Source: Ligilactobacillus salivarius DSM 20555 = ATCC 11741
GTDB taxonomy: Bacteria > Bacillota > Bacilli > Lactobacillales > Lactobacillaceae
Assembly (NCBI RefSeq): GCF_001435955.1
Contig: NZ_AYYT01000005.1
Location: 1-64,000 of the forward strand
Length of the DNA: 64,000 bases
Direction of reading: 5' to 3'
A program made the translations under genes and the position numbers. The notes under the pieces were generated by a model that was given only the letters and a program-made list of their open reading frames with translations, made no database searches and was not told the DNA's origin. Below are positions 1-6,426 of the stretch, piece after piece. How positions within the stretch are numbered: position 1 is the stretch's first letter; each line of letters starts with the position of its first letter.

Positions 1-1
1 T

Positions 2-151
2 CGCAATCATGAAAAACATGAATATCACTGTGATAATTGTAGTTATCGTTCTAACGATGACCGTATCGGTGCCATGAATATCCAATTACTTGGAACTCAG
101 TATATTAGCGGACAAGAACAACCTAAATTTGAACTAACAACTAATGCGTAA
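2..151 (+). CDS. tnpB: TnpB RNA-guided nuclease, C-terminal fragment (partial)
   Basis: The frame encodes 49 residues running in from upstream. It shows the second half of the TnpB zinc ribbon (HCDNC) followed by the RuvC-III segment RSNDDRIGAMNI, which carries the conserved aspartate of the nuclease site. In the family this protein is an RNA-guided DNA endonuclease that uses an RNA made from the element's right end. Only the tail is visible, so whether the full protein is intact cannot be judged. The sequence here is in frame and shows no damage. Confidence 0.8.
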   Translation, partial: RNHEKHEYHCDNCSYRSNDDRIGAMNIQLLGTQYISGQEQPKFELTTNA

Positions 152-288
152 ACGTGTTAGTTAAGTGGGTGCTGTCAACCACCCAATGACGTAGCCACGT
201 ATAGTGTGGGAGCAACGAAGTTGCGTTATTACCACTGACCGTAAGGTCGTGAGTTACAAGCCTCAGTCTTTAGACTGGGGCAGTTGAC
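140..288 (+). ncRNA. Candidate TnpB omega-RNA scaffold in the IS right end
   Basis: Directly after the tnpB stop there are several short hairpins in a row: around 157-183 (gggt/accc type), gcaac-gaa-gttgc near 212-224, gacc-gtaa-ggtc near 237-249, and cctcagtc/gactgggg at 261-280. For characterised TnpB systems the guide RNA is transcribed through the 3' end of tnpB and the right end, and the guide is the chromosomal DNA just outside. Here that guide would begin at about 289. Transcription is inferred, not shown. Confidence 0.5.
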
Positions 289-344
289 TTTTGGTTCTTA
301 ATAAAGATAGACTTATTTTTGGTTCTTAATAAAGATAGACTTAT
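289..344 (+). repeat. Perfect 28-bp tandem duplication next to the IS end
   Basis: Positions 289-316 and 317-344 are identical. Each unit begins ttttggttcttaataa and ends gatagacttat. The second copy runs into aat, completing TATAAT at 342-347, while the first reads TATTTT at the same place. The repeat abuts the inferred right end of the mobile element. Confidence 0.9.
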
Positions 345-347
345 AAT
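319..347 (+). promoter_or_regulatory. Putative promoter for the 431-2076 gene pair
   Basis: TTGGTT (319-324) and TATAAT (342-347) are separated by 17 bases, a good sigma-A match, about 85 bases upstream of the first start codon. A small inverted repeat (tttagca 364-370 / tgctaaa 388-394) lies in the leader. Confidence 0.45.
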
Positions 348-430
348 AGTAGTATAAGGAAAATTTAGCATGAAAATAGGGGATTTGTGCTAAAATAGTT
401 AAAGTGATTATTATTAAGGACGTGAACTAA

Positions 431-1210
431 TTGAGTAATGAAGAACTATTAATTTTTCATTTGCAAGTTGCACGTAAAAAGCCAGAAAATATTAAACATC
501 CTGAAGGTTACTGTCCTTTCTGTGATAGAGAGAATTTGACTAATATATTAGATAAGGATGGAGATTGCATCTGGCTTGTAAATAAGTTTCGTACACTTCA
601 AGATACAATGCAGACGATCATTATTGAATCTAAAGACCATCTTGGAGATCAAAGTAGTTACAGTCAACTTGAAAATCGGAAAATTATAAAATATGCTTTA
701 GAATGTTGGCAAAAGATGATTAATCAAAATAAGTATAAGAGTGTTTTGCTATATAAGAATTTTGGACCACGATCTGGTGGTAGTTTAAGGCATCCGCATT
801 TTCAAATTGTAGGATTAGATAAAAAGGATGGATATGCTAATATTTCATCGAAAAACTTCCAGGGAGTAGATGTCGTTTCTAAAAATAATGTTCAACTTAA
901 CATTTCTCGCTATCCTTTAAAGGGATTTGTTGAGTTTAATGTTCAAATGTCACAAGATGGTGATGTTGCAACTTTTGCTGATTATATTCAATCAACTGTT
1001 AAATTTATTTTGAGCGATGACTTTTATCATGGACACTATGACTCCTATAATTTATTTTTCTATAATATAGATCAAAAAATCGAGTGTAAGATAATGCCAC
1101 GTTATGTAGCTAGTCCATATTTCATAGGTTACCAAATTTCTCAGGTTAATAATGAGGAAAGCCTTATGCAAATTGCAGAAGCATTACAAAAAAGAATTTT
1201 AGCAGAGTAG
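431..1210 (+). CDS. DUF4931-type protein, HIT/GalT-like fold
   Basis: This 259-residue protein resembles the DUF4931 family of lactobacilli, related to galactose-1-phosphate uridylyltransferase and other HIT-superfamily nucleotidyl transferases/hydrolases. A CPFC pair near residue 28 looks like a metal-binding knuckle, and GGSLRHPHFQIVGL near residue 115 carries the His-x-His core of the active site. There is no signal peptide, so it is probably cytosolic. The start is TTG at 431, with aagga about nine bases upstream; no better in-frame ATG exists nearby. Eight bases separate it from the phosphoesterase gene, so the two are likely co-transcribed. The substrate is unknown; a nucleotide-sugar or dinucleotide is only a guess from the fold. 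Confidence 0.75.
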   Translation: MSNEELLIFHLQVARKKPENIKHPEGYCPFCDRENLTNILDKDGDCIWLVNKFRTLQDTMQTIIIESKDHLGDQSSYSQLENRKIIKYALECWQKMINQNKYKSVLLYKNFGPRSGGSLRHPHFQIVGLDKKDGYANISSKNFQGVDVVSKNNVQLNISRYPLKGFVEFNVQMSQDGDVATFADYIQSTVKFILSDDFYHGHYDSYNLFFYNIDQKIECKIMPRYVASPYFIGYQISQVNNEESLMQIAEALQKRILAE

Positions 1211-1218
1211 GTGATTAA

Positions 1219-2076
1219 ATGGGTGAAAGAATTGCCGTCTTTTCAGATGTGCATGGGAATACGACTGCATTAGAGGCAGTTTATCAAGATTCAATCAAAC
1301 AAAAAGTTGATAAGTACTGGTTTTTAGGTGATTTATTTTCTCCTGGACCAGGTGCTCAGGACTTATGGGATTTATTTAAACAAATAAAACCTGAAATATG
1401 TATTCGTGGAAATTGGGATAATTTGTTTTTAAATGCTCTCAGAGGAGTAGTTGATACTGATAGGACAAGTTTAGTTTATATCTCTAAATTGGCACAAACA
1501 TTGTCTAAAAGGTTAGACGCTAATGAAGTAACGTCTACTATAAAAAAATGGCCTATAAGGGAAGAAACAAGGGTTAGAGATATTAGGGTAGGATTGACAC
1601 ACAATTTACCTGATTTAAATTACGGACAGGCTTTGTATCCTACTGAGAAACAGCGCAATTTCAATGAATTGTTTGATGGAAATCAAAATCTTGATTTAGC
1701 TATTTATGCCCATGTTCATCACCCACTAATGAGATATAGTAGCGATGAGCAATTCGTTTTAAATCCTGGATCTGTAGGGCAGCCGTTTTTTGCATGGGAT
1801 AAATTTCAAAAAGATATGCGTGCTGAATATTTGATTTTAGAAATTGATGAACATGGAATTCAAGAAACGAACTTTAGGAAAGTCTATTATGATAGAGATT
1901 TAGAATATAAGCGGGCTGAACTAGCTAATTTACCTTATTTAGACATTTATAAGTTACAACTTGTGACAGGAAAAGTACATACACATGATCATGAATTGAT
2001 GAAGAAAATTAATGATGAACGTGGTTACTTAAATGATGTAATAAAATTTAATGAAAAGGTACGAAAAAAAGGATAA
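1219..2076 (+). CDS. Calcineurin-like metallophosphoesterase
   Basis: This 285-residue cytosolic protein has the full metallophosphoesterase motif series: FSDVHGN at the N-terminus, GDLFSPGP near residue 37, GNWD near 64, THN near 128 and HVHHP near 164. These supply the two-metal site of the YfcE/MJ0936-type phosphodiesterases. It starts eight bases after the upstream DUF4931 gene, with a GGTGA-type ribosome binding site, and ends just before a strong hairpin terminator. The two genes form a small operon. The physiological substrate cannot be told from sequence. Confidence 0.85.
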   Translation: MGERIAVFSDVHGNTTALEAVYQDSIKQKVDKYWFLGDLFSPGPGAQDLWDLFKQIKPEICIRGNWDNLFLNALRGVVDTDRTSLVYISKLAQTLSKRLDANEVTSTIKKWPIREETRVRDIRVGLTHNLPDLNYGQALYPTEKQRNFNELFDGNQNLDLAIYAHVHHPLMRYSSDEQFVLNPGSVGQPFFAWDKFQKDMRAEYLILEIDEHGIQETNFRKVYYDRDLEYKRAELANLPYLDIYKLQLVTGKVHTHDHELMKKINDERGYLNDVIKFNEKVRKKG

Positions 2077-2081
2077 AGAAA

Positions 2082-2122
2082 AAAGCAAGTAAATCTGACT
2101 AGAGCCAGAATTTACTTGCTTT
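2082..2122. terminator. Bidirectional terminator between phosphoesterase and apf-like gene
   Basis: A perfect 13-bp stem (2082-2094 with 2110-2122, aaagcaagtaaat and complement) closes a 15-base loop. A/T runs lie on both sides, and it sits between two convergent genes. Confidence 0.8.
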
Positions 2123-2142
2123 CGTTATATTATGGTCTTATT

Positions 2143-2796
2143 TTAGTACCAACCATGTGATTGCCAGAATTGTTGAGCAGCAACCCATGAACCATAACGT
2201 GATGTTACGTATTGGTTAGCAACTCTTTCTTGGTTAGCAGCAGAGTAGTCACCATTTAAATATGATGCAGATAATTGATACTTACCAATGTATTGACCAT
2301 TAGTAGCTGTATAACTACCACCAGATTCCTTATTAGCGATCCATGCTTTAGCAGCTTCTTCACTTGAGCTACCTGTAGCTTGGTAGTTGTAACCAGAGTT
2401 AGTAGTAGCTTGAGTATTAGCATTAGCGTTGTAGCTATAGTTATTATTGTTATTGTAGCTATAGCTAGGTGTTGTAGCTGCTTGGTAATTATAGTTATAA
2501 GTTTGAGCTGGTAATTGGTAGTTATTTGTTGTAGCACTTGTTGTAGTTGCATTATCGGAAGCTGTTGCTTGACCATTTTCACCTACTTCAAGTGTTTGAC
2601 CAGCATAAATTAAGTTTACGTTTGCTAAGTTATTTAATTGTTGGATACTATCAACTGTTGTATTGTGCTCTTGAGCAATCTTAGAAACTGTGTCACCAGG
2701 TTGTACGGTAACTTGGTCCGCATTTGCTGCAATAGTTCCAACTGCGAGTAAACCTGCTGCGGCTGTAACTGACAATAAAGCTTTGTTGAATTTCAT
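2143..2796 (-). CDS. LysM / Apf-type cell-wall protein (short paralogue)
   Basis: This secreted protein of about 217 residues has three parts. A signal peptide (MKFNKALLSVTAAAGLL..., cleavage near ANA-DQ) comes first. A LysM peptidoglycan-binding repeat follows (about residues 29-71; VQPGDTVSKIAQEH). A Tyr/Asn/Thr-rich linker leads to a C-terminal domain of about 70 residues with WIANKESGGSYT and GKYQLSASYL. That C-terminal domain is characteristic of lactobacillar aggregation-promoting factors and Sep proteins and is related to lysozyme-like folds with a conserved Glu. The ATG at 2796 follows aggagtg at normal spacing. The in-frame GTG at 2811 lies inside that ribosome binding site and is rejected. 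The protein is probably attached non-covalently to the wall and affects shape, autolysis or adhesion. Confidence 0.88.
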   Translation of the reverse strand: MKFNKALLSVTAAAGLLAVGTIAANADQVTVQPGDTVSKIAQEHNTTVDSIQQLNNLANVNLIYAGQTLEVGENGQATASDNATTTSATTNNYQLPAQTYNYNYQAATTPSYSYNNNNNYSYNANANTQATTNSGYNYQATGSSSEEAAKAWIANKESGGSYTATNGQYIGKYQLSASYLNGDYSAANQERVANQYVTSRYGSWVAAQQFWQSHGWY

Positions 2797-2848
2797 ATAA
2801 AAAATATTCACTCCTGTAAATTAAATCTATTATTTGTGTATCTACTTA

Positions 2849-2867
2849 ATTCGCCTGTTATGCGAAT
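2849..2867 (-). promoter_or_regulatory. Hairpin in the leader of the short apf-like gene
   Basis: ATTCGC (2849-2854) and GCGAAT (2862-2867) form an inverted repeat with a seven-base loop, about 50 bases upstream of the start codon. TATACT on the minus strand (2884-2879), with a weak TTTCAC 16 bases further upstream, could be its promoter. If so the hairpin lies in the mRNA leader, where it could stabilise the transcript. Low certainty. Confidence 0.35.
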
Positions 2868-2937
2868 CAACGGTTAGAAGTATACGGAAAGAATATAACA
2901 GTGAAATTCCAGAAAGGTTACTAAAATCAGCTTTAAT

Positions 2938-2951
2938 GTAATAATTATTAC
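2938..2951. promoter_or_regulatory. Palindrome GTAATAATTATTAC upstream of the short apf-like gene
   Basis: A perfect 14-bp palindrome lies about 140 bases upstream of the start codon, of the size and symmetry of a dimeric repressor site. A related inverted repeat (tagtaa-aaata-ttacta) occurs upstream of the long paralogue at 4925-4941. No regulator is assigned. Confidence 0.3.
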
Positions 2952-3370
2952 AGTTTGTAGTATTCAGAAACATAAAATCGTCATTTTTTAATAAGAACAT
3001 TGCTATAATAGCAATTCAAGAGTGGAAATTATATGACAAAAATCGGCTTTTTTTGTCAAGCATTTTGTTTATTAGAAAATATTTAATGATAAAAAGTAGG
3101 AATTTTTGCTAATTTTCTTTGAAAAACGCTAGAATTTGGACAAAATACCATTTTTTGTAAAATTACTGTTATTTTGAAACAAAAAATGGAAGGGCTTTCC
3201 CTTGTTTTTTTACCCTTAAAAATAAAATAACATTTTACTTTTAACTAAGAAAAGAAGATAATACATTGCAATTATTATTAAAATAGATTTTTTTCGTAAG
3301 TTTTAAAATAAAAGCTCCCATAATTAGACGACAAGTTTTAACTAGGGAGACTTCAGATAGAAATTTTTAT

Positions 3371-3398
3371 AATAAAAAAGCAAGGACGAATCCTTGCT
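3371..3398 (-). terminator. Terminator of the rhodanese-like gene
   Basis: The stem agcaagga (3379-3386) / tccttgct (3391-3398) has a CGAA loop. Read on the minus strand it is followed by a run of T, just after the stop codon of the rhodanese-like gene. Confidence 0.8.
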
Positions 3399-3402
3399 AA
3401 AG

Positions 3403-3729
3403 TTACTTATCATGTTCTAGTTTACCAGTCCAACTATTTAAGCCACCTTTAACATTGATGGCTTTATATCCTTTGTTACGCAAAATCTTAGTAGCTTCTT
3501 CACTACGTTTACCAGATTGACTGATAAGATATATTCTATTTTTCTTACTATTAGAATAGCTATCAATTTGAACCAAAGGATAATTTCTAACATTAGGTAG
3601 ATGTGCAGTGTGGAATTCGGGTGGAGTCCGTACATCTAAAACTGTTATCGGAGTCTTTTTAGCTAATAATTCAGCTAATTTATCAGTTGTAATAGTAGGA
3701 GTCTTACTAAAAAAATTAGTAAAAAACAT
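3403..3729 (-). CDS. Rhodanese-like domain protein lacking the catalytic cysteine
   Basis: This 108-residue single-domain protein has typical rhodanese features: VLDVRTPPEF, then HLPNVRNYPL, and a C-terminal GYKAINVKGGLNSW. The active-site loop, normally C-x-S-G-x-R, reads S-Q-S-G-K-R here, so the persulfide-forming cysteine is a serine and sulfurtransferase activity is unlikely. A short hydrophobic N-terminus (MFFTNFFSK) may only be a leader. It stands alone on the minus strand between the two LysM-Apf genes, with its own terminator. A binding or regulatory role is possible but unproven. Confidence 0.8.
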   Translation of the reverse strand: MFFTNFFSKTPTITTDKLAELLAKKTPITVLDVRTPPEFHTAHLPNVRNYPLVQIDSYSNSKKNRIYLISQSGKRSEEATKILRNKGYKAINVKGGLNSWTGKLEHDK

Positions 3730-3802
3730 TTTTAATCACCTTTATAATTTGTATATCTAATAGACAATTTTAAGTTAAAATTGCAAAGAATACAATAAAA
3801 AA

Positions 3803-3825
3803 ATAGGAAGATAAAAACTTCCTAT
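3803..3825 (-). terminator. Terminator of the long apf-like gene
   Basis: The 8-bp stem ataggaag / cttcctat has a seven-base loop. On the minus strand it is followed by eight or more T, starting 15 bases past the stop codon. Confidence 0.8.
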
Positions 3826-3839
3826 ATATAGTAATTATA

Positions 3840-4847
3840 TTAATACCAGTTATTTGCTTCCCAATGAGCTTTAGCAGCAGTCCATGAACCATAACGAGAA
3901 GCTACATATTCATTAGCAACTTTTTCTTGGTTTTCGGCAGAATAGTCACCATTCAAGTAAGTTGCAGTTAATTGATACTTACCATAGTAGATACCATTCT
4001 TAGCTGTGTAACTACCACCAGATTCCTTATTAGCAATCCATTCTCTAGCAGCATCTTCATCGCTAGAAGTAGAGCTAGTAGTAGTATTTTGAGTAGCTGT
4101 TGTAGTAGCAGCAGGTGTAGTACTTGCTGAAGAATAGTTAGAGTTAGTATTAGCTACAGTATTATTTACAGAACTAGTAGTATCTGTCCAAGTTGTAGTA
4201 GGAGCTTCAGCAGGTGTATTTTCTACATATGTTGTAGTAGCAGGTGCTTGAACTTCTGCTTGTGCTTGAGTTGTTGTAGTTTTTGTTTCTACAGGAGCTG
4301 CTGTTTGATCAGTAGTATTTGTGGAAACTGCATCATTTGTTGTAGTAGCTGCTTGATCAGTATTTGTAGCATCAACTTGTGCTTCAGAAGTTGTAGTATC
4401 GCTAGCAACATTAGTTTGAGCATCTTGAGTAGTTGTATCTTCAGGAGTAGCTGTTTGGTCAACAGTAGTTGTAGTATCTTGAACTTGATCTGTTGTAGCA
4501 GGCACATTATTTTGAGCAGCACTATAATCAGTTTGAGTATAGTTAGCTTGTGCATCTGTATTTTGAGCGTAATTTTGTTGGTATTGGGATGCAGTTTGAT
4601 ATGTAGTTGTAGTATAACTACCATCGCCCATTTCAAGAGTTTGACCAACAAAGATCAAATCAACATTTTCAAGGTTATTTAATTGTTGTACGTTATCAAC
4701 GGTAGTAGCATGGTCTAAAGCAAGTTGAGAAACAGTATCACCGGATTTTACAGTGATTTTGTCAGCTTTAGCACCATTAGCAGCTGCACCAGTTGCGATA
4801 ATACCAGTAGCGGCAGTTAAGGATAATAAAGTCTTGTTTAATTTCAT
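3840..4847 (-). CDS. LysM / Apf-type cell-wall protein (long paralogue)
   Basis: This 335-residue protein has the same plan as its neighbour at 2143-2796. A signal peptide (MKLNKTLLSLTAATG...) precedes one LysM repeat (about residues 30-75; VKSGDTVSQLALDH). About 180 residues of Thr/Gln/Ala/Val-rich low-complexity linker follow, then the Apf C-terminal domain with WIANKESGGSYTAKNG and GKYQLTATYL. The last 70 residues are clearly homologous to the short paralogue, while the linker differs in length and composition. The ATG at 4847 follows a tggagtg ribosome binding site. The Ser/Thr-rich linker is the sort that is often O-glycosylated or spans the wall. Likely a wall-bound muralytic or aggregation protein. 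Confidence 0.88.
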   Translation of the reverse strand: MKLNKTLLSLTAATGIIATGAAANGAKADKITVKSGDTVSQLALDHATTVDNVQQLNNLENVDLIFVGQTLEMGDGSYTTTTYQTASQYQQNYAQNTDAQANYTQTDYSAAQNNVPATTDQVQDTTTTVDQTATPEDTTTQDAQTNVASDTTTSEAQVDATNTDQAATTTNDAVSTNTTDQTAAPVETKTTTTQAQAEVQAPATTTYVENTPAEAPTTTWTDTTSSVNNTVANTNSNYSSASTTPAATTTATQNTTTSSTSSDEDAAREWIANKESGGSYTAKNGIYYGKYQLTATYLNGDYSAENQEKVANEYVASRYGSWTAAKAHWEANNWY

Positions 4848-4924
4848 ATACTAAGTTCACTCCAAATTAAATAGATTTTCTGTCTATACTTATATAGTAT
4901 AACTAAAAATCGTTTACATTAAAA

Positions 4925-4941
4925 TAGTAAAAATATTACTA
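4925..4941. promoter_or_regulatory. Inverted repeat upstream of the long apf-like gene
   Basis: TAGTAA - aaata - TTACTA lies about 80 bases upstream of the start codon. It resembles in spacing and composition the palindrome upstream of the other paralogue, so a shared operator is possible. Also nearby is tatact-tatat-agtata (4885-4901). Confidence 0.25.
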
Positions 4942-5067
4942 AGTTATTAATTTTTTGTAATCTTAGCTTTTTTTAATTATTTTTTTGAAAGGGGAGAAGA
5001 AATAATAAAGTTGGGTAAAGGTTGATAAATAGCTAATAGTAAGTAGAAATTTATTTTAGATAAAGTA

Positions 5068-5096
5068 TTGTAATTTACTGATGCTTAGTGTAGTAT
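5068..5096 (+). promoter_or_regulatory. Putative asnA promoter
   Basis: TTGTAA (5068-5073), 17 bases, TAGTAT (5091-5096), about 37 bases upstream of the TTG start. No T-box specifier structure or AGGGTGG core is present in the leader. Confidence 0.4.
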
Positions 5097-5133
5097 TAAT
5101 GACATATTAATTAATAGAAAAGAAGTGATTAGA

Positions 5134-6144
5134 TTGGATTTAATTATTCCAAAGGATTATGATCCTAAATTATCAATCCGCGAAACCCAAGAAGCAATTC
5201 GTTATATTCGCGAAACATTCCAAGATGAATTTGGCAAGGAAATGGGCTTAAATCGTGTTTCAGCTCCAATGTATGTCGAAAAGAGTTCAGGGATTAATGA
5301 TAATTTGAATGGATATGAAAAACCAGTATCTTTTACTATGAAAGATATGCCTGGCGAAACCATCGAAGTTGTCCATTCTTTGGCTAAATGGAAACGTATG
5401 GCCTTAAAGAAATATGGCTTCGGCTTACATGAAGGTTTATATACTAATATGAACGCTATTCGCAAGGATGAAGATTTGGATAATTTCCATTCTAGTTATG
5501 TTGATCAATGGGATTGGGAAAAAGTCATTTCCAAAGATGAACGCAATGAAAAAACATTAAAAGAAACAGTTGAATTAATCTTTAAAGTTGTCAAGCATAT
5601 GGAACACGAAGTATGGTACAAATTCCCTAATGCTGTTTACCATTTGCCTGATAAGATTCATTTTATAACTTCACAAGAATTGGAAGACAAATATCCAGAG
5701 TTAGAAGATGCTAAAGATCGTGAAAATGCCATCTGTAAAGAACTAGGTTGTGTCTTTGTGATGCAAATTGGTGATGTTCTAAAGAGTGGTAAGCGTCATG
5801 ATGGTAGAGCTCCTGACTATGATGATTGGAAATTAAATGGTGACATCTTATTCTGGTATGAACCATTACAATGTGCTTTAGAATTATCAAGTATGGGTAT
5901 TCGTGTTGATGAAGATTCTATGGTGGAACAGTTGAAGAAGACAGGCGATGAAGATCGTTTGAAATTACAATATCATAAGATGATTTTGAACAAAGAATTA
6001 CCATACACAATTGGTGGAGGAATTGGACAATCTCGCTTATGTATGTTACTTCTAGGTAAAGCACATGTTGGGGAAGTACAAGCAAGTATTTGGCCAGATG
6101 AAATGCTTAAAAAATGTGAAGAAAATGGTATTCATATTTTGTAG
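5134..6144 (+). CDS. asnA: Aspartate-ammonia ligase (asparagine synthetase A)
   Basis: This 336-residue cytosolic enzyme makes asparagine from aspartate, ammonia and ATP. Family landmarks are clear: the N-terminal [25 protein letters not shown] near residue 52, [16 protein letters not shown] near 79, [11 protein letters not shown] near 222, and [16 protein letters not shown] near 292. The fold is that of class II tRNA synthetases. I chose TTG at 5134 because gaagtgat lies at proper spacing and the family begins at M-x-L-I-I-P-K. The GTG at 5125 would overlap that ribosome binding site. It is monocistronic, with promoter and terminator of its own. Confidence 0.95.
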   Translation: MDLIIPKDYDPKLSIRETQEAIRYIRETFQDEFGKEMGLNRVSAPMYVEKSSGINDNLNGYEKPVSFTMKDMPGETIEVVHSLAKWKRMALKKYGFGLHEGLYTNMNAIRKDEDLDNFHSSYVDQWDWEKVISKDERNEKTLKETVELIFKVVKHMEHEVWYKFPNAVYHLPDKIHFITSQELEDKYPELEDAKDRENAICKELGCVFVMQIGDVLKSGKRHDGRAPDYDDWKLNGDILFWYEPLQCALELSSMGIRVDEDSMVEQLKKTGDEDRLKLQYHKMILNKELPYTIGGGIGQSRLCMLLLGKAHVGEVQASIWPDEMLKKCEENGIHIL

Positions 6145-6214
6145 TATCAAGTGATGATTATCATTAGATATAAATAATGTATGTAATTTTAAATATGATA
6201 CTAAATATTTTATT

Positions 6215-6252
6215 AAAAGTACTAGTAATTAAATGATTACTAGTATTTTTTT
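6215..6252 (+). terminator. asnA terminator
   Basis: A perfect 10-bp stem (tactagtaat 6220-6229 / attactagta 6236-6245) with a six-base loop, extended by AAAA on one side and seven T on the other. Confidence 0.8.
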
Positions 6253-6291
6253 GTGTATTTAAGTAAACCATCTAAATTAATTAAAATTATA

Positions 6292-6307
6292 TTGAAAACA
6301 TTTTCAA
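6292..6307. promoter_or_regulatory. cre-like palindrome upstream of cydA
   Basis: TTGAAAACATTTTCAA is a perfect inverted repeat. Its inner 14 bases match the CcpA consensus TGNAANCGNTNNCA at every defined position except CG, which is CA. It lies about 80 bases upstream of the extended -10 of the cyd promoter. Bacillus cydABCD is known to be under CcpA and Rex control, so a regulatory role is plausible but unproven. Confidence 0.4.
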
Positions 6308-6383
6308 ACAAAAATGGTATAAAATATTGAAAACAATTAATAAAAAGGCTAAAATAACATTGTAAAGAATTATTTAAGATTAG

Positions 6384-6392
6384 TGGTATACT
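6384..6392 (+). promoter_or_regulatory. Extended -10 of the cydABCD promoter
   Basis: TG-G-TATACT (TATACT at 6387-6392) lies 35 bases before the cydA start. No good -35 box is seen, as expected for an extended -10 promoter. Confidence 0.4.
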
Positions 6393-6426
6393 GATTTTTT
6401 TAAAATTTGAATGGAGGTTTATCGTT

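Larger units (their letters stand above)
1..288 (+). mobile_element. Right end of an IS200/IS605-family element
   Basis: The window opens inside a TnpB-type reading frame that stops at 149-151. It is followed by about 135 bases of hairpin-rich DNA, the usual architecture of the right end of IS200/IS605 or IS1341-type elements. The last strong hairpin (cctcagtc / gactgggg, 261-280) is followed by cagttgac, after which ordinary chromosomal sequence begins. I place the boundary at about 288, but the exact cleavage site is inferred. The left end and any tnpA lie outside the window. Confidence 0.75.
2868..3402. other. AT-rich gene-free region
   Basis: No coding frame with a plausible start and ribosome binding site was found on either strand. 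Apart from the palindrome at 2938-2951 it holds two items. One is a perfect 8-bp hairpin (gacaaaaa 3035-3042 / tttttgtc 3050-3057). The other is a TATAAT-like hexamer on the plus strand (3004-3009) with no gene behind it. It may be a regulatory leader or the scar of a lost gene. Confidence 0.5.

Noticed and set aside
289-344. Start of a CRISPR array
   Set aside because: The two 28-base repeats are directly adjacent, with no spacer and no cas gene.
2256-2582. Minus-strand alternative frame inside the short apf-like gene
   Set aside because: It is a low-complexity out-of-frame reading of the Tyr/Asn-rich linker, without a start signal.
4248-4682. Plus-strand Cys/Ser-rich frame of 144 codons
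   Set aside because: It is the antisense of the low-complexity Thr/Gln linker of the long Apf protein; its composition is an artefact of that repeat and there is no ribosome binding site.
4860-5133. T-box leader before asnA
   Set aside because: The AGGGTGG-type T-box core and a leader terminator are missing; only a plain promoter is seen.
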